Part shown: positions 1 through 8,681 of the stretch, piece by piece
How positions within the stretch are numbered: the first letter of the stretch is position 1
Layout of the letters: the number at the start of each line of letters is the position of its first letter
DNA from: Saprospiraceae bacterium
GTDB taxonomy: Bacteria > Bacteroidota > Bacteroidia > Chitinophagales > Saprospiraceae
DNA: 64,000 nucleotides
Reading direction: 5' to 3'
NCBI GenBank assembly: GCA_028279185.1
Contig: JANQSS010000070.1
Span: 1 to 64,000, forward strand
Notes under the pieces: generated by a model
Databases searched by the model: none
What the model was told of the DNA's origin: nothing
The model's input: only the letters and a program-made list of their open reading frames with translations
Position numbers and translations under genes: made by a program

Positions 1-1655
1 TTGGTCAAATAAGGCGTACAGAAGATGGTGGAGAGAATTTTTCCACGATTTTTTCCGAAAGTATTTCAGGTGAAGATGCATTACTTACTAGTCCCTATGC
101 TATTTCCCCGCACAATCCAAATTTGATCATAGCAGCTCATAAAACCATATGGCGAAGCAGTAATGCAGGACAAACTTGGACGAATCCAAATTCCGACATA
201 ATAAATTTCAGGATACAACACATTGCTTTTAGCCCGTCAGACACCAATATTATATATGCAAGTGATTGCGCAAGCATCTATAGATCTGAAAATTCGGGAC
301 TATCTTGGGATACAATCAATGTCTCGGGAATTCCTCGTGGCTGCATTAGCAATTTGGCCGTGCACCCTTATAATCCTGATCGACTTGCAATACTCAATAG
401 GAGAAAAGTTTATGAAACCACAGACCTCGGAAAAAACTGGCAAGATATTTCCAATGGGCTCCCTGATATTGTACTTCATTCCATTGCCTTCCAAAATGGA
501 ACTGACGGGGATCTTTATATTGGAGCGGACGTAGGAGTGTATTATAAAGGTGCAACTATGTCTGAATGGGTACCATATTACAATGGATTACCAAATGTTC
601 GAGTTTCCGAAATAGAAATTGATCCATGCTTCAACAAAATTCGGGCAGCAACATTTGGTCGTAGTATTTGGGAAAGCGAATTATATAGGCGCAGTGATAG
701 TTCGATTTGTTGCGCAAACCTTAAAATTCCAATAATTTCGGATTTTAATGAATGCGGAAATGAAGCCGTATTGCTGCGTACTCCTACATTAAGCTATCCA
801 CATGGCTATCAATTAAATTGGTACAAAGATGATATTCCTTTAAATTGGAATGCGGATACTTTTCTTGCCAGCAAATCCGGTATATATGGCGTTCAGTTGC
901 AAGCTGCTTTTGATGAAGCATGTAACTCAAGGATTTCTGAAACGAACATTAAAATTGACAGTTGTGGATATAGGGCTTGTAGTCCATTGAATCCCAATAC
1001 AATATTGGGTGCCGGAAATTATACCAAAATAGGCATTCCAACTTCGGCATTTATTCGTGACCGTATGGTAGAAAATACCAGATTAATCGTTAGCATAAGT
1101 GCGGATATTGAGACTCCGGACAATCGATTTCAAATTTTGGATGAAGATCAACATATTCTAGGCCTTAGTAGCAATCAATATCAATGCGATGGATATAGTC
1201 AAGACATATTCGAAATTACAAAAAGTCAACTAGAAGACTGGATGAAGGATGATACCATCTTCGTTTTCCTAGATCCTATTTCGACGCACATCGATCCTAA
1301 TAAATGCAGTACGAACGAGGTCTGCGGAGAATTGCATTTGACATATTCATCAACCACGTCGGTAAAAGATTCACCGGGGGATAAAACCCAAATTCCTAAA
1401 ATCAAGATCAACCCAAACCCGGCATATGACTATACAATAATTAAGTTTGAAAATCAAAGTCATAGAAATAATAAGCTTCAAATTGACCTTTTTGACATAA
1501 ATGGTAAAAATGTCTTGTCAGCGAAAGACATTTTTCTAAATCCTGAGCATCAGCTTGATGTTAGTTGTTTAACGGCTGGGGTATATATTTTGAAAATATC
1601 AGATAAGGGAAACTCAATTCTAAGCTCACAAATTTTGTTACGTTCTCACAACTAA
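1..1655 (+). CDS. Secreted BNR/sortilin-like repeat protein with T9SS type A sorting domain (5' end missing)
   Basis: The reading frame is open to the left edge (first full codon at base 3), so the true start lies outside the window and about 550 residues of the C-terminal part are visible. The N-terminal half has repeated blocks of the BNR/VPS10 beta-propeller kind, with 'RTEDGGENF', 'RSSNAGQTWTNP', 'RSENSGLSWDT' and 'ETTDLGKNWQDISNGLP' (the Asp/Asn-x-Gly-x-x-Trp pattern). The middle is cysteine-bearing and Ig-like. The last 80 or so residues start with 'INPNPAYDY' and end in 'GVYILKISDKG', a typical T9SS type A sorting domain. Expected to be exported through the Sec and type IX systems and attached to or released from the cell surface. 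The ligand or enzyme activity is unknown. Confidence 0.8.
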   Translation, partial: GQIRRTEDGGENFSTIFSESISGEDALLTSPYAISPHNPNLIIAAHKTIWRSSNAGQTWTNPNSDIINFRIQHIAFSPSDTNIIYASDCASIYRSENSGLSWDTINVSGIPRGCISNLAVHPYNPDRLAILNRRKVYETTDLGKNWQDISNGLPDIVLHSIAFQNGTDGDLYIGADVGVYYKGATMSEWVPYYNGLPNVRVSEIEIDPCFNKIRAATFGRSIWESELYRRSDSSICCANLKIPIISDFNECGNEAVLLRTPTLSYPHGYQLNWYKDDIPLNWNADTFLASKSGIYGVQLQAAFDEACNSRISETNIKIDSCGYRACSPLNPNTILGAGNYTKIGIPTSAFIRDRMVENTRLIVSISADIETPDNRFQILDEDQHILGLSSNQYQCDGYSQDIFEITKSQLEDWMKDDTIFVFLDPISTHIDPNKCSTNEVCGELHLTYSSTTSVKDSPGDKTQIPKIKINPNPAYDYTIIKFENQSHRNNKLQIDLFDINGKNVLSAKDIFLNPEHQLDVSCLTAGVYILKISDKGNSILSSQILLRSHN

Positions 1656-1815
1656 TTAGCATTACGCGTTTGAATATGTTGCAAACTATATTGAAAGAGG
1701 TAAGCTACAGCTATGATTTACACTACTTAGTTACGCTGATCCGTGCTGCAAACCCCCACAAATAGCGCTTATTTAGTTTAGTGTTTAGTTTTCTTATCTC
1801 TTTGTTTTGCACTAG

Positions 1816-3207
1816 TTACTTCCCAATACAGAAATTGCTAAAAATATTATCCAATAAATCATCGGTCGTAATCACGCCGGCAATTTCCCCTAAATGATGT
1901 AAGGCATGGCGTATATCCATAGCAATTAAGTCAGACGGGACTTCAGCTGTTAGCCCATCAACCACGCGCTGGAGAGATGCCCGGGTCAAGCGCAACGCCT
2001 CCATGTGGCGTAGCGTAGAAATAATAACCTGTTGGCCCGGATTTATCGATTCAGAAGTAATGTTGACGAGTTGCTTGCGTAATTTATCCAATTGGGTTTT
2101 GTCTTTTGCTGATATCGCCAGGGTAGGGGTGCGGCCGGTAAGTGTACTCACCGCCTCTTCCACATCATAACCGTGACAGGCATGGAACTGGTCATATTTA
2201 TTCAGCAAAACAATCGCCTTTTGTTCGGGCCGAATTTTAATTTCCCTAAATTTTTCCGCTAGCACTTGATAGTCTTCATCAATTTCCTGTACAAATAGAA
2301 TAATATTTGCACGTTCAATTTGTGCCAGCGATCGTGAGATACCGATCGATTCTATCTCATCCTTGGTTTCATGTATTCCTGCCGTATCGATAAACCGAAA
2401 TAAAATTCCATCAATCAGTATCGAATCTTCTATGACGTCACGTGTCGTCCCGGGGATACTGCTTACGATGGCTTTCTCTTCACTTAACAGAACATTTAGC
2501 AAGGTTGATTTTCCAACATTCGGAGGGCCGACGATGGCAACTGCGACACCATCTTTAATTGCCTTGCCGTAATAAAAGGTAGACTCCAATTCATCAATTC
2601 TACCTATCGTATCACTTGCTAAAACTGTAAGTGCTTTTCGATCAGCAAATTCAACATCCTCTTCACCAAAGTCATTTTCCAACTCAATCAAACTTGCAAA
2701 TTCAATTAATTTTGAGCGTAGCATTTCAATTTCATTCGAAATACCTCCTTTCATCTGATACATAGCCAATTGATGCTGCGATGCGGATTGAGAAGCAATT
2801 AAATCAGCTACTGCTTCCGCTTGCGTCAAGTCCATTTTACCGTTGAAATAGGCTCGCTGCGAAAATTCACCGGGCCGTGCTAAACGAGCACCGCACTGGC
2901 AAATTAATTCAATAATTTCCCGAATGATAAAAGGCGACCCATGGCATGATATTTCAGCCATGTCTTCTCCTGTAAAAGACTTCGGAGATTTGAATGCCGT
3001 AATAATACAATCGTCTAAGGCCGTACCATCTTTGTGCACGACAGTCCCATACCTGGCCCTATGACTATCTGATTTTTTCAACTTCCGCAAACTAAAAATG
3101 CTGTTGACGATTGTCCATGCAGCATCACCGGTTACGCGTATTAACGCCAACGCGCCCGAGCCTTGGGGTGTCGACAGTGCAACGATTGTATCATTTATGA
3201 CAGACAT
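1816..3207 (-). CDS. mnmE: tRNA uridine-5-carboxymethylaminomethyl(34) synthesis GTPase MnmE
   Basis: Works with MnmG to add the carboxymethylaminomethyl group to U34 of certain tRNAs in the cytoplasm. The 463 residues match the family length. The N-terminal folate-binding domain covers about 1-120 and the G domain is inserted in the helical domain: G1 'GPPNVGKST' at 227-235, G3 'DTAG' at 274-277 and G4 'NKYD' at 336-339. The C-terminus ends in 'FCIGK', which carries the family's essential cysteine. Its partner-pathway gene mnmA is about 24 kb away in this window. It converges with the partial gene at the left edge. No odd features. Confidence 0.97.
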   Translation of the reverse strand: MSVINDTIVALSTPQGSGALALIRVTGDAAWTIVNSIFSLRKLKKSDSHRARYGTVVHKDGTALDDCIITAFKSPKSFTGEDMAEISCHGSPFIIREIIELICQCGARLARPGEFSQRAYFNGKMDLTQAEAVADLIASQSASQHQLAMYQMKGGISNEIEMLRSKLIEFASLIELENDFGEEDVEFADRKALTVLASDTIGRIDELESTFYYGKAIKDGVAVAIVGPPNVGKSTLLNVLLSEEKAIVSSIPGTTRDVIEDSILIDGILFRFIDTAGIHETKDEIESIGISRSLAQIERANIILFVQEIDEDYQVLAEKFREIKIRPEQKAIVLLNKYDQFHACHGYDVEEAVSTLTGRTPTLAISAKDKTQLDKLRKQLVNITSESINPGQQVIISTLRHMEALRLTRASLQRVVDGLTAEVPSDLIAMDIRHALHHLGEIAGVITTDDLLDNIFSNFCIGK

Positions 3208-3262
3208 GATAGCGAAGATAGGAAGTTCAACATGCTACATCCGTAAAATCTCAAGCTTTCGC

Positions 3263-3868
3263 CTATCTGTATTTATCGTGTAATCCCTCTTGCCGTTCCA
3301 ACAAATTCATGACTTTTTCCAATCGACGAAGTTTTGTGTCCTCTCGTTTAGCTTCTCCAATATGATGTGCGAATTCCTTACGGTGCGAATAGGACAAGGC
3401 TTCATAATAGGCTTTCAATTTCTTGTTTTTCTTTTTGTTGAGTTCTGCCTGGAATAATTCCGGCATATCTATTTCAACTTTTTTTGCTTTTACAGTTTGG
3501 CCGGATGCTACAACAGTCATTGCATTTTTCACGTATTTAGTCACGATGCGAGCATCGACTTCTTTGACATCAAAATATTTCACCGTGCGAAGCGCTTTGG
3601 GACTATCACCATCTGTAAACAAACTGTCCGGATCATCCATCCCGGCGCCTTTCCAAAATATCAAGTTCACGTGTTTTTTATGCCCCCAGATGCCCACGAC
3701 ATTCCCTCTATAGTGAAAGCAAGGTCCCCATTTCCAGTCTTCTACAAGTCGAGCATCGGCTTTCAATATTATGCCCCGTAGTTTTATCAATATTTTCTGT
3801 GCAAAAGGTTCGGCTTGAGCTATTGCTTCATCAATTCGGCTAGAGGCATCAGATCGGACTTTAGACAT
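3263..3868 (-). CDS. DUF1801 / YdeI-like (OmdA) domain protein
   Basis: A 201-residue cytoplasmic protein. Residues about 1-115 look like DUF1801 (YdhG fold): a lipid- or small-ligand-type alpha/beta domain with 'EDWKWGPCFHYRGN' and 'VNLIFWKGAGMDDP'. The C-terminal 60 residues are basic with 'YEALSYSHRKEFAHHIGEAK', the hallmark of the YdeI/OmpD-associated (bacteriocin-protection) family. The biochemical role of both domains is unclear. It lies 55 bases upstream of mnmE on the same strand, so the two could share a transcript. No signal peptide or membrane segment. Confidence 0.8.
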   Translation of the reverse strand: MSKVRSDASSRIDEAIAQAEPFAQKILIKLRGIILKADARLVEDWKWGPCFHYRGNVVGIWGHKKHVNLIFWKGAGMDDPDSLFTDGDSPKALRTVKYFDVKEVDARIVTKYVKNAMTVVASGQTVKAKKVEIDMPELFQAELNKKKNKKLKAYYEALSYSHRKEFAHHIGEAKREDTKLRRLEKVMNLLERQEGLHDKYR

Positions 3869-3900
3869 AGAATTTCGAGTTTAATACGACAGCATGGAAT

Positions 3901-4893
3901 TCAATATTGCGATTGATTTTTTACTTCTTTCTTTACTTCCAATTTCGATTTTTTACGATGTTCTGTCAGATCGCGATGTACGGCAATACCGGCATTTAAT
4001 TCAAAGCCGGCTAGTAGAATAAAACAATTAATTTGCAACCAGAGCATAACCATAACAAACGTACCCAACGGGCCATAGAAGTTGTCATAATTTCCAAATT
4101 GATCGACGAAGTACGTAAATGCCAAAGAAGACAATAAACTAAATAAGGTGGCAAAGTTTGTTCCTATCGAAAAGTAGCCGAAACGCTTTTTTGTTGGTGG
4201 TGCAAAGCGGTAGATTGAGGCTATAATACTATAGACGAGCAGAAAGATAAAAAACCACCGAATGAGTTTATAACTGAAAAATTCCCACCCACCAAGTAAG
4301 GTATTATTTTGCAACCAATTAAATAAAATTCCTGAACCAAATATCAAAGCTAATGAGAGAATGCAGAGCAATCCGATAAGAAAAGTTAATCGAACTGCGG
4401 CCAGTCTCCTTTGTATCCAATTTCGCTTTCGAAATGTAAAATCGAAGTTCTTATCAAAACCGCGCATCATAGCTTCCATGCCATTTGATGCAAAATACAT
4501 GGCAAGAATAAAACCTATTGATAACAAATCGAGGCGATCCCGTGAAAAGACATCACCTACTAACTCCATGATGTACGTATAGGCTTGACCTGGTAGTAAA
4601 TCTTTGATTAAGTCCCCAATCATGTTTTGGATATTCTCGATTGGAAAAAATGAAACAATACTGAATAGAATAATCATGAATGGAAAAAGAGAAATAAAGA
4701 AACTAAATGCCATGGAATTTGCCCTTGTCATGATATCATCACGTTGCGTCTCGCGATAGATAAACGATATTATCTTTAAAATGGAAACACCCTTAAATCC
4801 GGGCAACGAGTTTTGTTTCAACAACTCGATCAATTTCAATACGAGCGAGTGTTGCTCTATTCGTGCTGATATATCCCTAATTTTCTTGAGCAA
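3901..4893 (-). CDS. YihY/BrkB family inner-membrane protein
   Basis: A 330-residue polytopic protein with about six hydrophobic segments. The N-terminal part carries 'RANSMAFSFFISLFPFMIILFS' in pieces typical of YihY/virulence-factor BrkB proteins (once misnamed RNase BN), and the C-terminal part has 'YGPLGTFVMVMLWLQ', the best conserved family motif, followed by 'LLAGFELNAGIA'. Function in the family is uncertain; transport or membrane integrity has been suggested. The start of this gene overlaps the end of the upstream thioesterase gene by 17 bases, so the two are probably co-translated. The C-terminus is a basic Lys-rich tail. Confidence 0.9.
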   Translation of the reverse strand: MLKKIRDISARIEQHSLVLKLIELLKQNSLPGFKGVSILKIISFIYRETQRDDIMTRANSMAFSFFISLFPFMIILFSIVSFFPIENIQNMIGDLIKDLLPGQAYTYIMELVGDVFSRDRLDLLSIGFILAMYFASNGMEAMMRGFDKNFDFTFRKRNWIQRRLAAVRLTFLIGLLCILSLALIFGSGILFNWLQNNTLLGGWEFFSYKLIRWFFIFLLVYSIIASIYRFAPPTKKRFGYFSIGTNFATLFSLLSSLAFTYFVDQFGNYDNFYGPLGTFVMVMLWLQINCFILLAGFELNAGIAVHRDLTEHRKKSKLEVKKEVKNQSQY

Positions 4894-5296
4894 AATAAGG
4901 CAATAATTTATCCCGCAATATATCAGGCATTGGGCAACGTTTTCCTGTTCTTTTGGACACGAACGTCAAGGTCACCGTGCCTGTATTCAACAACTTATTT
5001 TTTTCATTGAATAAATTAAATGAAAAATGAATGTCCCGACCGGGCATTTCGGTTAAAATTGTTTCAATGCGAACAATGTCATCGTACTTAGCCGGTCGCC
5101 GAAAATCGATTTCCATATGGATGACGGGCAGCATGACTTGCTCTTCGTCCTCCATATCCCTGTATCGGATCCCGAGTTTTCGCAGCGCCTCAACACGGCC
5201 GACTTCATAGTATTCAGCATAATGACCATAATACAGGTATCCCATCCTATCTGTTTCACCATAGGTCACCCTTCGATAAGCATTATGTACGTACAT
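4877..5296 (-). CDS. Acyl-CoA thioesterase, YbgC/4-hydroxybenzoyl-CoA thioesterase family
   Basis: A 139-residue single hot-dog domain protein expected to hydrolyse acyl-CoA thioesters in the cytoplasm. The active-site loop 'ETDRMGYLYYGHYAEYYE' near residue 15 holds the family Asp followed by the Gly-x-x-Tyr segment, and 'EIDFRRPAKYDD' matches the beta-strand that binds CoA. The end of the gene overlaps the YihY-like gene by 17 bases. In proteobacteria YbgC sits with tol-pal, which is not the case here. Substrate chain length cannot be inferred. Confidence 0.9.
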   Translation of the reverse strand: MYVHNAYRRVTYGETDRMGYLYYGHYAEYYEVGRVEALRKLGIRYRDMEDEEQVMLPVIHMEIDFRRPAKYDDIVRIETILTEMPGRDIHFSFNLFNEKNKLLNTGTVTLTFVSKRTGKRCPMPDILRDKLLPYFAQEN

Positions 5297-5364
5297 ATAA
5301 TTGGATTTTATTGATTGTACGCATTCGAATTCATATGTGGAATACCTTTATCGAATAGAACGCA

Positions 5365-6627
5365 CTATATCTTGTCGCGTAAGATAGGACATGTCATACA
5401 ATGTGAGCCCCCTCGACCTCTAGATAATTCATGCGACGGAAGCGTAATAATTGTATTCTCCACAGTTTCAACATCAAGATGTCCGGATTCCACCTGGTCG
5501 ATAAATTCGAGCGCCGTCAGGATAGTATATCCATGTTCCTCGAAAGCCTTCGCCGTTTCTGTATTACGATCGTACGTAAGACCCACACCTGGCTTTAACG
5601 CAACCAGATTACACGAATCCGTCCATTGTTCACGTTCCTGATAAGGAGACTGCCCTTGCCCTGAAAAAATGAACTTCATTTTATCATTGACTTCAGCTAG
5701 CATGTACTCCGCTATAGAAGGGTAAGACCTCAACTCACCACTGATATCATAAACCATAACGTTGGACGAATCGCCATCATAGACGATGGGTTTGTAACAT
5801 GCGACATGATTCTCTGAAATACGTGTAAACAGCGTATCAATATGCATGAATGAACGATCATTTGGAACGGTCATTTGTACAACTTTCTCGACCAATTTCT
5901 TCTCGAAGACTGTTTCTTTAACCCGCTGAAATGCGTAATCGGTTGTGCGCTCACTTTTTCCAATCAATAAACTTGTTCGGTCAAACATCATCATGTCACC
6001 ACCTTCGATAGAAACCTGTTCTCCGCGTTTGGAAGGAGGAAAAAGATCAATATCGTTCAGGTTGATGATACGACTGTGGGCAAATAAGTCCTTGAAATTA
6101 GGATGAGCAACAAAGATAAATCGCGTCAACAGGTTTTCGCGCTGACGTGCTTCTTTGGCCGCTTTGGTGATCAAAACATGATCCTTGATGGTCACAGCTA
6201 TGTCGCGTGTAAAAATGAAATTGGGTATTGGATCGAACAGATAATGATCTTCATCTCGATTGTATCCGGTAACGAGAACTTCAGCAAGGGCGTCATGCGG
6301 TAGTTTGATCAGGTTTTCCGCAAAGTATCCTGGAAGTTCCTCAAAATCAAGTACTAAGTCTATGAGCTTATGCTTTTTAGCAACTGAATGTCCAAGTGCC
6401 TCCGTAATCAGTTGTCTAACTTCAATAACATTGCTCGGACCAACGAATTTCTCGAGCACCTTTCTGAAGATAGCATGTTCCCTGCGCATTTCGGGTAGGA
6501 AGACAATGTCGTCAAATAGTAACTCTTCGGCTCGCTTTGGGGAGATTCGACCTATGCCATCATCTGGTTCATGCACAATAACGCGTCGAAGACGACCTAT
6601 CTCGGAATCACAGTATACCTCTGCCAT
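5365..6627 (-). CDS. arcA: Arginine deiminase (arginine to citrulline and ammonia)
   Basis: 420 residues, the normal length for a bacterial arginine deiminase. Guanidine-modifying-enzyme motifs are in order: N-terminal 'RRVIVHEP', 'FTRDIAV' (Asp for guanidinium binding), 'IEGGDMM', 'HIDTLFTRI' (catalytic His) and the C-terminal nucleophile loop 'RGRGGSHCMTCP' with Cys410 and a second cysteine at 413. Family members more often read Pro-Arg-Cys-Met at the nucleophile; the Ser-His-Cys version and the extra Cys413 are mild departures, so a related guanidine substrate is possible. No arcB or arcC gene is adjacent. It is divergent from the six-gene operon that starts at 6883. Confidence 0.9.
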   Translation of the reverse strand: MAEVYCDSEIGRLRRVIVHEPDDGIGRISPKRAEELLFDDIVFLPEMRREHAIFRKVLEKFVGPSNVIEVRQLITEALGHSVAKKHKLIDLVLDFEELPGYFAENLIKLPHDALAEVLVTGYNRDEDHYLFDPIPNFIFTRDIAVTIKDHVLITKAAKEARQRENLLTRFIFVAHPNFKDLFAHSRIINLNDIDLFPPSKRGEQVSIEGGDMMMFDRTSLLIGKSERTTDYAFQRVKETVFEKKLVEKVVQMTVPNDRSFMHIDTLFTRISENHVACYKPIVYDGDSSNVMVYDISGELRSYPSIAEYMLAEVNDKMKFIFSGQGQSPYQEREQWTDSCNLVALKPGVGLTYDRNTETAKAFEEHGYTILTALEFIDQVESGHLDVETVENTIITLPSHELSRGRGGSHCMTCPILRDKI

Positions 6628-6649
6628 TATTTAGTTTGAAATGAAATAC

Positions 6650-6657
6650 CAAATGTA
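6650..6657 (-). promoter_or_regulatory. Possible -7 element for the arginine deiminase gene
   Basis: On the minus strand the octamer TACATTTG matches the Bacteroidota -7 consensus TAnnTTTG, about 23 bases upstream of the arginine deiminase start codon. I see no TTG at a good 17-23 base spacing upstream, so this is only half a promoter. The rest of the divergent 255-base intergenic stretch (6628-6882) holds no other clear signal apart from a near-match, TTAATTTG at 6784-6791, which could serve the plus-strand operon. Confidence 0.3.
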
Positions 6658-6882
6658 TGGTGTTCACGGCAATATTGTGATAAGAGGGGGTTGCAACTTT
6701 TACAATTTCACCCCTGTGACATACGCGATAAATGTCACATATAAGTAAGGTCAACAGGATACCCTTTTTTACCGTAATTTCCGTTAATTTGCGTGTTAGA
6801 CCAATATTCACAGAACATCGTCGAAAATGAGCAATCGTGTTGGAACCATGCAACACAACAGCGCATTTACAAATGAGTATGT

Positions 6883-7590
6883 ATGGCAGGATTTTTAAAA
6901 AACTTGAAGGGACTATTTATAGCGACAGACGAAGAGTTGATCGCAGCCGAGCGAAAACGCGCAGGAAAACCTGTAGAAGAAGCCGCATCGTCAGATTCGG
7001 GTGCTGATCAATCGGCTTTGGATGCAGATATCGTGCTTGATCGTAATGAAATTACCGCATCGGCTGATGAAGGCCAGGTCGATGAAAAATTTATGGACAT
7101 CTTATTGGATAGCTTCACCAAGAACAACCAGGAAGGTTATGATTACCTGGAATACAAACAAGCACTCCAGTCTTTAAAAAAAATGGACATGGACGAAGCG
7201 ACGAGATTTCAGTCGGCTTATGCCATGGCTCAAACAATGGGTGCGAGTAAAGCCAAACTCCTCGACACAGGAGAAATTTATCTAAAAGTCCTTAAATCAG
7301 AAGAGGAGAAGTTCATGACTTCTGTAGCCAATCAGCGTAAATCTAAAATTGACGCGCGACGGAAGGAATTGGCAAACACCGATAAATGGATTGCTGAAAA
7401 AGAACAGGAAATTCAAAAAATTAAGGCGCAAATAGAAAAAAAGAAGGCCGACAAAGAAAAATTTCAAGCTGAACTTGCCAACACCGCGAATAAAATCGAA
7501 ACGGTAAAAAATAATTTCGAAGCATCGTACAAATATCTTGCAGGACAAATTGTAGATGACTTAAATAAAATAAAACAGTTTCTTAAATAA
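6883..7590 (+). CDS. Coiled-coil protein of unknown function, first gene of ABC/OmpA operon
   Basis: 235 residues, no signal peptide and no membrane segment. The N-terminus 'MAGFLKNLKGLFIATDEELIA' is amphipathic; an acidic, Ala/Ser-rich linker spans about 25-70; a small helical domain follows ('FMDILLDSFTKNN', 'GYDYLEYKQALQSLKKMD'); residues about 145-230 form a long Lys/Glu-rich coiled coil ('EKEQEIQKIKAQIEKKKADK'). I do not recognise a named family. It begins an operon: only 6 bases separate it from the next gene, which is also a coiled-coil protein, so the two may form a complex at the inner face of the membrane. The role is inferred from context only. Confidence 0.75.
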   Translation: MAGFLKNLKGLFIATDEELIAAERKRAGKPVEEAASSDSGADQSALDADIVLDRNEITASADEGQVDEKFMDILLDSFTKNNQEGYDYLEYKQALQSLKKMDMDEATRFQSAYAMAQTMGASKAKLLDTGEIYLKVLKSEEEKFMTSVANQRKSKIDARRKELANTDKWIAEKEQEIQKIKAQIEKKKADKEKFQAELANTANKIETVKNNFEASYKYLAGQIVDDLNKIKQFLK

Positions 7591-7596
7591 GAGAGA

Positions 7597-8607
7597 ATGT
7601 CAAAGAAAAAATCATTTTGGAGGAGACCGGAAGGTGTAACAGGGGGATTAATTTTAGCCGCATTACTATTTGGCGGTGGGTTTTTATTTTTGAATGCGCT
7701 ACCTTTTTTAGTCAGTGCCTTCTCCAGCATGTTGTCACTAACTATAATGCTGGCTGTTGTAGGCGTGCTGATATACATGGTTCTCGACCCAAAAATGAGA
7801 AACCTTGTGTGGTATATGTACAAAAGTGTAATGCGCTGGATCACTGGATTGTTCGTGCAAATCGATCCAATAGGTATTTTGAAAAACTACGTTGACGATT
7901 TACGAGGCAATTTGAAAAAAATGAATATGCAGATAGGCAAGCTACGCGGCCAGATGCATAAGTTAAAAGAACAAATCATCAACAACCAGCGATCCATCAG
8001 TTCTAATTTGGAGATGGCCTCGAAAGCAAAGGACACGAATCGCAGAGACGTGATGATCTTAAAATCCCGAAAAGCCGGCCGACTCAAAGAATCAAACGTC
8101 AAGCTGGAAGACCTCTACACGAAAATGGAAGTTCTCTATCGTGTACTGACGAAGATGTATGAAAATTCTTCCATCATGATGGAAGATATTGAAGATCAGG
8201 TTAAGGTAAAAGAACAAGAACGTGCTGCAATCCGAGCAAGTCATGGTGCGATGAAATCAGCGATGAACATTATCTCAGGCAATAAAGATAAGCGGTACAT
8301 GTTTGATCAGGCGCTGGAAGCCATAGCAGATGACGTAAGTCTGAAAGTTGGAGAAATGGAACGATTCATGGAAATGTCCGAGAGTTTCATGAACAGCGTT
8401 GATCTGCAAAACGGCGTATTCGAAGAAAAAGGGCTAAAGATGCTTGAGCAGTGGGAAAAAGAGTCCAGTCTCATATTAGGTTCAGAAAAAGACATGCTGC
8501 TCTTACAGGCCGAAAATGACAATGACGTCCTGGATCTTGATGCGCCTATCGCTCGTCCTGAGCGGGCGGACAATCACCGAAATCAATACGACACTTTTTT
8601 TGAATAA
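7597..8607 (+). CDS. Membrane-anchored coiled-coil protein of unknown function (PspA-like architecture)
   Basis: 336 residues. Two adjacent hydrophobic helices (about 16-37 and 43-62) follow a basic start 'MSKKKSFWRRPEG', so the large rest of the protein faces the cytoplasm. Residues about 95-260 are a charged helical/coiled-coil region, with 'LRGQMHKLKEQIINNQRSI' and 'EDIEDQVKVKEQERAAI', reminiscent in layout of PspA/IM30 helices but without a sequence match I would stand by. The C-terminus is acidic and disordered. It lies 6 bases after the coiled-coil gene and 74 bases before the OmpA-fused binding protein, and is probably the membrane scaffold of the same system. Confidence 0.75.
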   Translation: MSKKKSFWRRPEGVTGGLILAALLFGGGFLFLNALPFLVSAFSSMLSLTIMLAVVGVLIYMVLDPKMRNLVWYMYKSVMRWITGLFVQIDPIGILKNYVDDLRGNLKKMNMQIGKLRGQMHKLKEQIINNQRSISSNLEMASKAKDTNRRDVMILKSRKAGRLKESNVKLEDLYTKMEVLYRVLTKMYENSSIMMEDIEDQVKVKEQERAAIRASHGAMKSAMNIISGNKDKRYMFDQALEAIADDVSLKVGEMERFMEMSESFMNSVDLQNGVFEEKGLKMLEQWEKESSLILGSEKDMLLLQAENDNDVLDLDAPIARPERADNHRNQYDTFFE

Positions 8608-8681
8608 TTACAAAAGTCACCGGATCAGTATTAATTTACTTTCCATCAAATAAAAATAATTAATAAAATAATAATTACATC

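Noticed and set aside
6608-6856. 82-codon minus-strand frame before the arginine deiminase gene
   Set aside because: Overlaps the arginine deiminase start in another frame and the divergent promoter region; composition not protein-like.
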